Counted from the stretch's first letter, positions 21,916-33,645 are shown. The stretch: 64,000 bases of DNA from Vermamoeba vermiformis (GCA_045837725.1 JBEWZL010000076.1:372001-436000), one strand, 5' to 3'. Notes: generated by a model from the sequence alone, not told the origin. Program-made: numbers and translations.

Positions 21916-24900
21916 ATGTCAACATTTTATGGAACCCCGCTTGGAGGTCAAAAGCGAAAGCGGGACGCTGATGAGGTATCCGAATCTGAATCCTCAGAAG
22001 AGAATGGCAAACCAAAAGCTAAAAGGATAAAGAAAAACCCTCGTATATGGTAATAAAATAGTAATGCTAATTTTCTAATCGCTTTGAAAAAAAAAAATCC
22101 GATCCTGCAAGTACGATTATTCCCTTAGAAAGGCATATATTTAATCGTTAATTATGAATTTAGATTATTTAATATTATTGTTATATAGTAACACAGCGGA
22201 AGAAGTTTATCAAGCGCATCTCGGAACAGGAGCTTTTATTCTGGCCTCTGAACTGCGAGAATTGTCCTTATCCTTCACAGGTAATTATAATTACTGAGCA
22301 CAGTTTTATTGGTTTTAACTGTTGTTTCAGAGACTCCTCCAGCAACTGGTCGTCATGCGTGTCGGAGATTAGCGTCTGCACTGAGGCATGAGAACAATAG
22401 GCTCACTAAACTTGAGTTGGATGAAGCTTCACCAGATGGCCTTCGACACATGCTTAATGCTCTTCGTGAAAACAAAACGATCAAACAACTTGCAATAATC
22501 GGTATGAAATAACCTTTATGAATATGACTGACGCTCTTTGAAGGGACGCAAATTAAAAGTTGTATCACTGAACTGAAGAAGTTTTTAGAGAATGATACTG
22601 CTACAACTCTAAACCTTGATGGTAAGTCAAACTGAAGATTAATTAAGGTAACTAATTATTGCAGATTGTGTCACTACAGATGATCTGGAGGAATTACAAG
22701 ACACCTTTAAGTCGTCCAAATCATTAACCACTCTCTCTTTATTTGGTAAATATCCCCAATATTAGCAATCATCATTTAATAGTTCTTTAAGGCAACTCCC
22801 TTGAAAGCGATTTCATTGTTGAATTGATTGCCAACCTGCCAGCTTCTGTTAAAAGAGTTGATCTGCTCCATACAATGAAAGATGCAGATAGAACACTTGA
22901 TATAAGCAAACAGCTGTCTCTAAAGACACTGGAAATCTGTGGTATGTTCCATTCATTGATCTTAATCCTCTAATTTAGTTAAACTAAAAGGTGCTGACTC
23001 AACACATTCTTTCAAAACACTTCTACCAACCAATTTGAAGCATAATCAAACACTAAAACAATTATATTTGGGTAAGATTGAACTTTTGATTAGTCTGACC
23101 TGACTATTTATTTATTTGTACAGTTGAGATTGGATTCAGCTTGCAAATGCTGGAACATTAACAGAAATATTACAAGAAAACTCCTCCATCACCAGTTTAT
23201 ATATCAAAAACTCCCAACTTGATGCTGATGCAATCTCCATTTTGGCTAGAGGACTCCCTTCAAATAGAACTTTACAAATTCTTGACTTAAGTGGCATGTA
23301 TCCAAATGTTTTAATCAACTAATTTATTACAGACAATAATATTGGAGACAAAGGAATGCAATTGCTAGCAGAGGTTCTGGTGAAGAATTCCTCTATTCGC
23401 TGCCTTAACCTGTCAAAGAATCAATTCAAAACACCAGGACTTCAATTCTTAGTAAATGCTTTACAAACCAACAAAACATTACAGAAACTCTTACTCAAAG
23501 GTAGGGTAGATTTTATGCAAACTCTTGGTGATTGTTGTTTCACTAGACATGGACTTGAGCAAGGATGCACAATCTCTCTTCTCAATTGATACTTTAAATG
23601 CAAACAAGACTATTACTTGCATTGAATTAGGTAAGATTACTGCTTTAAAATTTATCTAAACAACCTTTAGGCACAACCCAACCTGTTTGTGTTGTCCAAT
23701 ATTTGGAAAGAAACAAGTCCATCATAGCAGAGAACTCCACCAATTTAACTCAACACATTCTGAATAATAATTGGGATGAAGTACAACAGGCAATGGAAAA
23801 ACAGTCTAAATTTCAAATAGATCATATGATAGCACATGAAGAATTGACATTGGATAAGTTGTGCGAGTTGAACAAGTTTGCATGCAATACATTAGATAAA
23901 AAGATAGCAAAACTCAAGGAACAAATTGATAATGCAGCCCAACAAAAGAACCTGGCTAGTAGTAAAGCACATGATTTGTACCAACAAAAGAGAATCTTAG
24001 AAGAGCAGCTACAAACAGTACAAAGTAACATATTAAGACAAGAAGAGAGTCAGAGAAGTTGGCACCAGAAACTTACAGCAGCCACAAACTTAGAGAGACA
24101 GCTACGGCAAACCCTTTATGCCACCAAGAAAACTCTGGCTAAGCATGAAGAGGAGCTTGCCACATGGAAGAAAATTCAAGACATCAAGCTCAGCGAGTGG
24201 ACCAAAGAAGATGTTGTGCTATTGCTGCAAGAGATCAAGTTGAGAAAGTTCAGCCAGTTGTTCCTTAACTCATCAATCAATGGCAGCATTTTAATTCATT
24301 TGACATCATCTGAGTTCATTGACTTTGGAATGTCATTTAAAGAAGTAAAGCAGCTTCAAAAGGCAATATTTCAGCTTCAGTGCTTCCAAAACTTGACAGC
24401 AGCACCTGATGCACTGGGTTGGACCTCAGATGAAGTGAAGAAGTGGCTGGAAGACAATGGTTTCAAGCAGATTATTCCAAAGGTTGATGAACTGAAGGTA
24501 AATGAATGAAATAATTGATCAATTAATTCTAATCATATTTAGATTACTGGTGGAGATTTGTTGTTTATGGATCGGCATGATTTGACGCAACAGCTACAAA
24601 TTACGTTGTTGGCTGATAAAGTCAAACTTGAGCAAGCCATTAAAGACCTCAAAGAGCAAATACTTAAGAAGTACATGAAAGTTAAGGTGAAAAAAGAAGA
24701 CAAGAACGCCAGTGTGGAAGAAGCCGATGATGTTGACAGCATTTACAAGTGTCCGTTAACCAAAGCAATTATGACTGAACCTGTAACAGCAGATGATGGC
24801 TACACTTATGAGCGCAAGGCCATTGAAGAGTGGATCGATCAGCACGGCACATCGCCACAAACTAACGAACCACTTAGCAGATCCGCGCTACGAAATTCAC

Positions 24901-24950
24901 TGTCGATGAAGAAAGCTATCGAACGGTTCTTGCACACTAAGAATATGTAA
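21916..24950 (+). CDS. LRR-SAM-SAM-U-box protein (putative E3 ubiquitin ligase)
   Basis: 12 exons: 21916-22049, 22189-22280, 22331-22501, 22544-22621, 22665-22745, 22792-22941, 22979-23071, 23129-23293, 23333-23500, 23547-23630, 23671-24497, 24543-24950; 816 residues. The start is basic and nuclear-signal-like (GGQKRKRD, KPKAKRIKK). RNI-type LRRs follow, nearly one per exon, with introns in phase 1. A coiled coil (about 480-620, QQKRILEEQLQTVQ) leads to two SAM-like domains (WTKEDVVLLLQEIKL and WTSDEVKKWLEDNGF). The protein ends in a U-box (YKCPLTKAIMTEPVTADDGYTYERKAI) that would recruit E2. The intron 23294-23332 must be GC-AG to keep phase. A protein-quality or signalling E3 role is inferred from the U-box. 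Confidence 0.92.
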
Positions 24951-25700
24951 CACTCGTCGCTGCTGACTTGTTCGTGGCCGTAGATTAGGCAGAATAAATT
25001 TCAATTTTGATTTCATTGTTTTTATTTATTTGTCCTGCACAAACATGAGAGATATAATTCATTGCAGTAGATACACGCTCATAATTATCGTTCGACAAAT
25101 GAATTCATGGTATGTTGTTAGAATAGTTTGTAAACGCGGCGGATCGACTTCGCATTTTATTTAATTTTTTCATCAAATTAGCAGCCTAAACACAAAAGAT
25201 CAGCATTTCCTAACTTATTATTAACGAATTTTGGCAAGGAATAATTTTAGGGCAATTTGCTAGCAAAATTAAATTTAATTCCTGTTGCGAGTTCATCAGG
25301 TTCAAAATCGTTTACCTTTTTTCTTTACGGCGAATATCAGCCGCACTTAATCTAAATTATGAGTATTCTGCTTTATAGCAAGGTAGAATAGTACGCGCCA
25401 TCTTCGGAGCAAAAATAGTTACGTAAAGATTAATTTTATCACTATTAGTATATATAAGGCATATTCTGACCGTTTTGAAGTATACTTGAAACGTTAATTA
25501 AGCTCGTAAACCGAAAAATAGCTCGATTTCAAGTATACTTCAAAAAGTTACTAGTAACGCGTGAACGGATAAATTCGGAGCTGAAACAAAGTAGAATAAG
25601 TTTACAGTGTAAATACATTAACAACTAACACCTTGCCTATCCTTTTATTATTTATTTGTACATTAGTCTCGATACTAGCTCGTTGCAGATCTAACCCGAA
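24951..25700. other. Intergenic, AT-rich, with a 19-bp inverted repeat
   Basis: 750 bp between two same-strand genes. I see no coding exons. The clear structure is an exact 19-bp inverted repeat at 25473-25491 and 25527-25545 (arms TTTTGAAGTATACTTGAAA), each arm itself holding the palindrome AAGTATACTT. It lies about 160-230 bp upstream of the receptor start codon. Confidence 0.6.
25473..25545. repeat. Exact 19-bp inverted repeat, 35-nt spacer
   Basis: The left arm (25473-25491) and right arm (25527-25545) are perfect reverse complements. Each contains AAGTATACTT. It could be a paired binding site for a dimeric factor, a cruciform, or the relic of a tiny foldback element. It lies upstream of the OpuAC-7TM receptor gene. 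Confidence 0.8.
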
Positions 25701-28700
25701 ATGTACCGAAGCTGCGTCTTATTTATTGTAGTCTTTATCGCTATTACTAATGGGCAATCGTACCCGTCTTCAGAACGACAATCGTGTCTTAATCTTCCTA
25801 AAGCTGACGGTAAGCTAGAATAAAAAAAACTTTTGCCACATCCACTCATTGCGTTACACACAGGCTACGAAGAAAGAGATCATGCGAACATTGCCCTAAT
25901 CAACTATGCGACAGCTGATATTCATTCGTACATCGTTAGCATCTTGCTGGACGAAGTAGTAGGCGTTCAAAATAACTTGGTAGTCACAGATGCGGAATCG
26001 ATGTGGCCAGAAATCGCTGCGGGACGTATTCATGCGAGTCTGGAGTATTGGTACGTAGCAGGATAATATATTAAAAACTCAACGAACTAATTAATTGTGG
26101 ATGCAGGCCGACCACTCGTGTAGCGGAAGAACAAAAATACTTTTACGAAACCGTTACAAATTCCGTAGTCCGCGTTACTGATTGTTAAATTTAATCTCGT
26201 AGGGTGGTTCATACCTCGCTATGTGCTAGACGATGTTCCGACTGCTCTTGCTGCTGACTTTAAAAATCCGGATGTGGCTGCGTACTTCAACTACACTTTT
26301 ACCGTTGGTGATGCGAGCTGGAGCGGACCAGAGAAGCTCATTATTAAGGAAAACAATTACTCGCTGAACGTAGAAATATTGAGCGGAGCAGTTGAGTTCG
26401 CGACTTTGTTAGCCGATCGCTATGCGAAGAAAGAACCGCTTTTGTTCTTCATGTGGAAGCCCAATCCCCTGCTTAGTATGTACGACTTGGTTAGAGTAAC
26501 GCTCCCTAATGGCGGTAAGTCTATTAACACTTCTGTGCAAGATCTAATTTTTTAACTTTTTCAAATCCAGCGCAAGATTACTATCCAGCCGAAATTTTGA
26601 GCAAATTAATGTGGACAGATTTTGACGAAGATCTCCCCGAGGCAGCTTACCTAGTCCAAGCCTACTCTATGAACACAGCGGAGATTCAAAGCATGATCGA
26701 CGAAATGGTTTTTTTCGGCTGCGCTCGGTCAAAATTGGCTGGAAAAAACCGGGATTTTTCTCGGCAGCAGTCTACTGCCTGGAAAAAAGCGAAATTTCAT
26801 TTTTTTCCAGGCAGTACCGTACTTTTTGGCTTTTTTTTCCAGGCACTTCCTTATTAGGAAGGTGATGTTCGTGCGTGGCTATGTGTTTGCTTGAACTCGT
26901 TACTCGTTCAAGCAAACAAATAGCAAACAATACAATAGGAACGACTGGTTTGCGTCGACGAAATTCATTTTGGTGGTTGAAATCAAAAAAATGGATGCGA
27001 ATCCACACGGATTAGCTTCTCGCGCGCCGAAAAAATATCATTCCAGACTCACCTCCACCTTTACCGCTTTTCCGCTCGTTACCGGCTCGAACTACGTCTC
27101 GCCGGTAATTGTCTCGCTGGGAAAAGCGGTAAATTTTGGAGGTTCGTCGGAAAATAGCTATGAACGGCACATCTGCTTTCGAGTTGGCTTGTCGATGGAT
27201 TCAAAATAACGAAGACAAGTGGCAGAATTGGATTAGTCCATGTAAATACCCTTTGCTTCATCTTTAAGCAAACCTATTCAATTTTGTAGCAACATTTGAC
27301 GCGGTCGAATTTGATATGCAGCTAGCTATGTGGATTCTAACTGGCTTCTGTATATTATGCACGCTGTTTTATATCGTCGTGGTCCTCCGATTGTAAGTAC
27401 ACATGCCCATTCTAAAACAACTACATATTGAGCGGAGCGGATCCGACCTTAACCATCGTTCTTCGAATCACCTATTAATTTTATATATATACAGCCGCAG
27501 ATCTAAGGTCATTATAGCGTCTAGTGGCGTATTCTTAATCTCCATGTGCGTCGGAGGACTGTTAATGTTCGGATCTGTTGCTGCTTTTGCTACAAACACC
27601 ACGATTGGCTGCAACGTATTTATATGGTTGTTGCCTATTGGATTTGCTCTATTATTCGGGTACGTTATAATGAATCGTTATTATTAAAACAATCATTTTC
27701 AGCTGGTACATCCGGTACACGAGATCCATTAATCTACTACCAATGCTTCTTTTATTATAATATTAGTATATTATAATCCAATAGATGTATTTTACTAATA
27801 TTTGTCAATTAGGTCGCTGTTCGCGAAGACTGGTCGCATCTACTTGCTGTTCTCGAATAAGTCGCTGCAGATCGTCAAGTACACTGACCGCGATGTAGCA
27901 CTGTGCGTAGCAGTGGTACTAGTAGGTGAAATAGTCGTATTGTCGGTGATGACTGGCTTACAACCCGCTGAGTTTGTGTTTCAACACGAAGATCTGATCG
28001 AGTACACTTTTTGTCGATTTCATGTAGCTACCGGCATCACTTTATTGGCTTATAATGCAAGTATTGTCTTATTATATCAGTTAATTTATACAATTCCCTC
28101 TTGAATTAATTCTGATTTATTTTTATTCGAATTTCAGGGCTTAATTATCATCTTTGGCATTATCATCGCTGCACTTGTTAGTAAACTAAGATTAACGCTA
28201 TATAACGAATCAAAATACATCGCGTTATCCGTATGTACCAATACAATACCTACAGAGCTATTGGATCCGACTCGCTAACCGGATTTAGACGTACAACTTC
28301 GCCTTTGTAGTTATATTCGTCGTGGTCATATTCCTCGTAGACGACGCACCTGTTCGCTTTGCCCTAGTCTGCCTGTGCATATTATTCATTGGCCTAGTCT
28401 CGCTGAGCATTCTCTTCATTCCGAAAATCATTCTATTGTTCGGCTACAACGAAGAAGAATTGCAAGAAATGAACGAGTCGCAGTTACAAGCTGTTATTCG
28501 CTCTTATACAAAGAAGTTTGGGTCATCGAGCGATCAAAAAACATCGACCAACAAAGGCGGCAATAGTTCGTACAAAAGTCAAACTGGATCTACTTGCGAA
28601 GATGAAATGGCGAACTTGGCGAGTAGTGTTAAAGGTCTTAGCAATCAACTAGACGAGCTTAAGAAAGAGAATAAGAAACTACGCGAGACTTCGCCGAACG

Positions 28701-28825
28701 AGTACCGAGATCTGTATGAAAAATATTATCACGAGAACATGGTCCTGAAGAATAGGATATTCGAGCTTGAAGGGAGATTACGAAAATTGGAACAAATGCC
28801 ACTAACTACCACCACTGAGAACTAA
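25701..28825 (+). CDS. OpuAC-type binding-protein / class C-like 7TM receptor
   Basis: Exons: 25701-25809, 25864-26050, 26107-26164(?), 26203-26514, 26571-26707, 27142-27241, 27290-27392, 27495-27659, 27813-28056, 28138-28230, 28289-28825. A signal peptide (MYRSCVLFIVVFIAI) precedes a substrate-binding-protein domain resembling glycine-betaine (OpuAC/ProX) proteins (TADIHSYIVSILLDE, WPEIAAGRIHASLEYW, WFIPRYV). Seven hydrophobic segments follow with class C GPCR features (RRSKVIIASSG, WLLPIGFALLFG, FNAL/YNGLIIIFG, NESKYIALS). The cytosolic tail has a coiled coil (28590-28800). It probably senses a small amino-acid-like osmolyte and signals through G proteins. Intron 28057-28137 is GC-AG. The junction 26165-26202 is off by one base and unresolved. 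The ectodomain is split by a 434-bp intron. Confidence 0.85.
26708..27141. mobile_element. 434-bp hairpin-rich insertion acting as intron in the receptor ectodomain
   Basis: The coding sequence reads GAC GAA ATG at 26707 and resumes in phase with GTT CGT CGG at 27142. The 434 bp between look inserted, with GGTT at both borders as a possible duplication. It holds stacked inverted repeats: 26774-26788 with 26801-26815 (ACTGCCTGGAAAAAA, and a third partial copy at 26831-26845); 26885-26896 with 26906-26917 (GTTTGCTTGAAC); 27060-27073 with 27120-27133 (TTTACCGCTTTTCC), which extends with mismatches to the right border. The donor (ATG|gttttt) is weak and the acceptor is ggag. It is ten times the usual intron length here. 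A non-autonomous element that supplies its own splice sites is the likeliest reading. Confidence 0.6.
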
Positions 28826-29258
28826 ATCAGGGAAAATTGTAAACATCGTTAGAATGAGAGCGTCCCTTGTAAAATAGCATCAAATCATCATCTATTTATA
28901 AGTAAAATGTCCAGTAATAACTACAACCTGTTCTTCATCACGTTAGCTAGTGGTTGAACCATGTGTCGATACAGTGGACCTTGCTTGAAAGTGCCGTCAA
29001 CAAACTCCGCACTTGGACCAATGGTCAAGTGCCTTTAGTCTGCAACAACTAAGCCGAGACCTCATTGAAATCCTCTTTCGTCGCGCTGTTTAGCACTCCT
29101 CGTGTGAAGATCCTGCTTGGTCTTTCCCTCTCGTGATGTAACTGTCATTTAATTTAATGTCAGAGTTGTCAGATTGAACGAAACGGAGCGGAAAGAGATT
29201 TCAATGTTAAGGCGGCCCGTCTTTGATTATTTTCTTTTTTATCTTTTAAAGCAACACA
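28826..29258. other. Intergenic, possible decayed coding remnant
   Basis: 433 bp between the receptor and the hydrolase. On the minus strand about 28915-29130 several short stretches read like coding sequence (for example GVLNSATKEDFNE and TFKQGPLYRHMVQP) but in different frames with stops and no credible intron between them. It may be a gene relic or a chance pattern. Nothing else is recognised. Confidence 0.35.
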
Positions 29259-30525
29259 ATGATATGGTATATTTGTGGCTTGTTGCTATTTGGCTATTTG
29301 TTGCTGGTGCTGCGAACATACAAATCTGTCAAACTAACTCCGCGCGTGCAAGACTGGTTAACCAGCGGAGCTTACTATAATTATGCAAATAATATTCGTA
29401 TATTTTACCGAGAATACAGAACAGCTTTGAAGAATCAGCCTCGAAAAAAAATTCTATTGCTGCTTCACGGATTTCCTTCTAGTTCTTGGGACTGGCACCG
29501 AATATGGCAGCCATTATGTGATAAGTACGAATTTTTTAGATTTAATTGAATTAATTCTAATTTGCAATTAGTTTCGACCAGATTATTGCGCCAGACTTCA
29601 TTGGCTTTGGGTTCTCAGACAAGCCTTCGTCCTTTAACTATTCGATTATGGCACAAACAGACATGGTCATTGATGTGCTATCCAAGCTGGTGGACACAAA
29701 TCGACTGAACAGGTACCTTTTTTAATTTAATCTGTGCTTATCGGATCTGATCCACTGGCAGCATTGAAGTGTTGAGCCACGACTACGGCGTCAGTGTTGC
29801 GCAAGAACTCATCGCACGTAATGACGAAGGGTCTTTGCCTCAGTGTAAGTGCGATTGTTTGACACGTGTCACTGCTCACCACATTGTTCAGGGCTCAGCA
29901 TTCACAGAACGGCGTTCTTGAATGGAGGATTGATAGCCGCACTGCATCGACCACGCTTGATACAACGAATACTCCACAGCCCCCTCGGTGAAGGTACGGC
30001 ACTGTCAACCCTCGCTCCACACTCACTGCTCTTGTAGTATTCAAGTATTTGATCACACAACGCAGCTTTGCACGCAGTTTCAATAAGATCATCGGCGACA
30101 ACAAGCTGTCGTCAACTGAGCTCGCTGAGGTACGTGCTTTGCTGCCGATGATTGTCTAACATTGTAACAGTACTGGTCACTGAATTGTTACAACGGAGGA
30201 CTGCGCATTGTGAACAAGTTGCTGCACTACATGAGTGACAGACGAGTGCACGGTGAGCGCTGGGTCAATGCACTGCATTCGAAGAAAGTGCAAGTGCTCG
30301 TGCTGAATGGCCCTGCTGATCCTGTCAGGTACGAACTCGTTCTTTGAGAACTCACGCTAACTCAAGCCGTTTAGCGGCGCCCATCTGGCCGACGCAGTTC
30401 GTTGTCAAGTGCCGACTGCGCGAGTGATGCCATTGGCTGAAGAGATCGGACATTATCCGCAGCTAGAGTGCCCGCAAGAAGTGTTGCATTATTGTTTGGA
30501 GTTCTTTAACTCCTCAACCAAGTAA
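29259..30525 (+). CDS. MEST: MEST-like alpha/beta hydrolase, membrane-anchored
   Basis: Seven exons: 29259-29524, 29572-29712, 29762-29844, 29892-29993, 30038-30129, 30171-30328, 30375-30525; 330 residues, similar in size to animal MEST. An N-terminal hydrophobic helix (WYICGLLLFGYLLLVL) anchors it, probably in the ER. The fold marks are LLLLHGFPSSSWDW (oxyanion region), DFIGFGFSDKP, the nucleophile elbow LSHDYG with Asp as the probable nucleophile (as in the haloalkane-dehalogenase/epoxide-hydrolase group), NGPADPVS for the acid and GHYPQLE for the catalytic His. NGGLIAALHRP matches the cap region of MEST. The substrate is unknown even in animals. The gene converges on GlnRS, 98 bp between stops. 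Confidence 0.88.
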
Positions 30526-30623
30526 CCAACCAGATGCTTGGTGTTGGCAGTGTACAAAAACTTAGTTAATTTTTTAAAACCTGCAAGGGGCTGATTTTAT
30601 TACTACTACTACTGTGGCAATTA

Positions 30624-33473
30624 TTACTTGGGCTTGTCCTTAGACTCCTTGAGCGAAACGGTGCGGTTGAATACGTAGTGACCACCATCCTTAGTGTCAG
30701 GATCAACACAGAAGTAGCCGTGACGCTCGAACTGCAACTTGGAACCAACATTGAGGCCAACAAGGGCGTGAGGATCAATGAACACATCGTGAACGTCGAC
30801 ACGGGACTGAGGGTTCAAGTCACCGAGCCAGTCGTCCAAAGAGCCAGGGTTCTTGCTCTTGAACAGCTTGTCGTACAATCGAACCTCAATCTTAGCGGGT
30901 TCTTTGCCAGGCTCGGGCTGAGCGACCCAGTGCAAGTGACCCTTCAACTTCATCTTGGCAATCGCGTCCTTGTCCTTCTCGCAAATGGCCATCAATTCGA
31001 CAATATTGCCGTTGGCGTCCTTCTTAGCGTCGGTGATAGCAATGGGATAAGCGTACTTCAAACCGACCCACTTGGGCTTGTTGTCAGCAGTCTTCAGAGC
31101 CAAACCGAAGAAGTTCTTGACGTCCTCTTCTTTGAAATCTGATCGTTCAATGTAGACAACGTTGGACAAAGGAACGGTGTGCGTGCCGTGCTCGGGCTTG
31201 CCAGGGAAGTTCAAAACATCGATCTTCTCGACACCACCGGTCCAGTTGGTGATGGTGACCTTGAGGGGCTCCATAACAGCCATGACACGAGGGGCCAACT
31301 GTCAAACAGCAACGTCAGTACGAAATCCACAATAGAAGTAGCGTGATACTTACAATGTTGAGGTGCTCTCGGACGTGGTTCTCGAGCACTTCGAAGTCGA
31401 TGGTGACAGTAGTGTTACGAGTGACACCAATGTCCTCGCAGAAAGTGTTGATGGCTTCAGGAGTGAAACCACGGCGACGGTAACCGACAATGGTGGGCAT
31501 ACGTGGATCATCCCAGCCAGAGACGTACTTGTCCTCCACCAGCCTGATCAGACGGCGCTTGCTGAGCACGCAGTTGGTCAAGTTCAAGCGACCGTACTCC
31601 CAGACAACAGGCTTGTAAATGCCGAGTTCTTCGAGCAACCAGAAGTAGGACTGACGACGAACTTCAAACTCGAGTGTGCACAACGAGTGAGTGATGTCTT
31701 CGAGCGAGTCGTTGATGCAGTGAGTGTAGTCGTATGAAGGATAGATGCACCACTTCTCGCCAATGTGAGGGTGAGGAACGTACTTGATACGATAAGCAAT
31801 CAAGTCGCGCATGACGGTGTTCTCGTGGTTCATGTCCATCTTCAAACGCAGAGTGGCAGCACCTTCCTCGAACTTGCCCTTCTTCATGTCCTCGAACAAC
31901 TTCAACGACTCTTCAATGGGACGATCTCTCCAAGGACTGGGGATCTTCTCAGCTCTGCATCGCTTAATTTCTTCGGGGGTCTGGTGGCACACGAAAGCCT
32001 TGTCTTTCTTAATCAACTCCACAGCAAAGTCGTACAACTGGTCCAAGTAGTCGGAAGCATACGTGATCTTCCAGGGCTTGTGACCCATCCAACCAACGGT
32101 CTAACGAATGTTAATATTGCACGCAGTAAAGTAATATACGATACATACATCGATGATTGAGTTGATATATTCAACGCTCTCCTTCTCGGGATTGGTGTCA
32201 TCAAATCGCAAGTAGCACTTGCCGCCCATCTTCTTGGCATAGCCAAAGCTGAGGTTCATAGCCTTAGCGTGACCAATGTGCAAGTAACCCTAAAATCACA
32301 GGTTAGCGCGCTGTGTTTGTGTCATAATCAACAACTTACGTTAGGCTCGGGAGGGAAACGAGTGACAACCACGCCACCAGTGCGTGCCAAGTGCTCCTTG
32401 AGCAACTCTTCTTTGTCCTGCTTGTTGTCGTGAGGATCCGGGAAAGTAATGGTCTCGGCAATCTTGGGCTTTTCTTCGTCCTTCAAGCGAGTGGACAACT
32501 AAGAACGCATGAGTAAGGTGCTCATTGGTGCACGATCAACTAATGAGACTTACATCAGCCTTGGGAGCCTTGGTCTGTTTTGGCTTAACAGTTTTGTTAA
32601 TTTCAGCGTCACGCGGACCCAAAACAGCCAAAATCTGTTCATCAAAGTGCTTTCTCAACAAAGCACTACGAGGGAATATTATTAATAAAGAGTACGTAAA
32701 AAGAATTTCAAAAAATTACCCGTCAGCGAAGGGCAACTTGGCCTTGAGAATGCTCATTACAGGGGTGTAAGCCTGGTATCTCTTTTCGTTGAGCTCGTCA
32801 GTGTTAGCAGCAATAGCGGCCTTGACTTCGTTAATAATGTCGGCTTCAGTGACTTCAACGCCTATTCAATGCACGATCACGTCAATTTCAGATCTATTGA
32901 ATGAAAATTTTTGGAGAGTTGATTTGCTATTGCATATTTTTCATTATTATCGTTCATTTGTTTACTTACCAACACCAGAATCCTTCTCGAAGGCCTCGAT
33001 CGAGATTTCAGAATCTTTGTTGGCCTTCAAATGCTTAACTGCAGCTTCGAACTGAGCAGGTGATTTGATTTTGCTCGTGGCAATATATTTAGCGAGCAAA
33101 GGTCGGTGTTTAATAGCTTCTTTCGGGAACTTGCTGCCCGCAGTGTCAGCCAAAAGGGCTCTAACAGACTTCTCTGTCTTTGTAGAAACTCCAGCCTATT
33201 TTAAGAATTAATTAAATAACATGGTCGCTATCAACTTTATGATTATTAATTTTTAGACCGCTTGCTAAATTTTAAATTAAAAACGGATGGTTGATGCGAT
33301 CTTGTCAATAGCAAACCATTTGTGTATATTAAATTATAGATCGCTATAAATACCTCTCTTAAGACTTTAACGAGCTCCTCTGTTAATTTCTTGTTCTTCA
33401 GAATATCGGTGAGGTTCTGTCCCTCATATCCGACTTCTTTCAATAAAATTTCGTTTGCGCTAGGTTCAGTCAT
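30624..33473 (-). CDS. QARS1: Glutaminyl-tRNA synthetase, cytosolic
   Basis: Eight exons: 33473-33354, 33195-32970, 32861-32720, 32665-32554, 32498-32340, 32289-32149, 32100-31354, 31298-30624; 773 residues. It charges tRNA-Gln with glutamine. Residues 1-185 are the eukaryote-specific N-terminal domain ([17 protein letters not shown]). The class I catalytic core shows the HIGH signature in [12 protein letters not shown] (257-260), [10 protein letters not shown], and the KMSKS equivalent VLSKRRL (about 480). The anticodon-binding beta-barrels follow and end in a Lys-rich tail. Complete, with no missing motifs. The coding GC is higher than that of neighbours, as expected for a strongly expressed gene. 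Confidence 0.97.
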
Positions 33474-33645
33474 TGTGTATGAATGTAACTTGTAAACAAA
33501 CAAAACTAACGCTAGTATGATAAACCTGCGCTTCTGTTAATTTTATCAAAATTATTTTATGTTGCGTTTCCCGCGCTGTTTGAACGTTGCGATTTTTGAA
33601 AATCAAGTTCTTTTATCGTTTATGTATTAAAGAGGCTAATCCATC
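33474..33645. promoter_or_regulatory. Divergent promoter, GlnRS / FHA gene
   Basis: 172 bp separate the two start codons (33473 on minus, 33646 on plus). AT-rich; no motif assigned. Confidence 0.45.

Noticed and set aside
30678-31142. 154-codon plus-strand ORF with Val/Leu-rich sequence
   Set aside because: Antisense of GlnRS exon 8; long only because the GlnRS codon use leaves few stops on the other strand.
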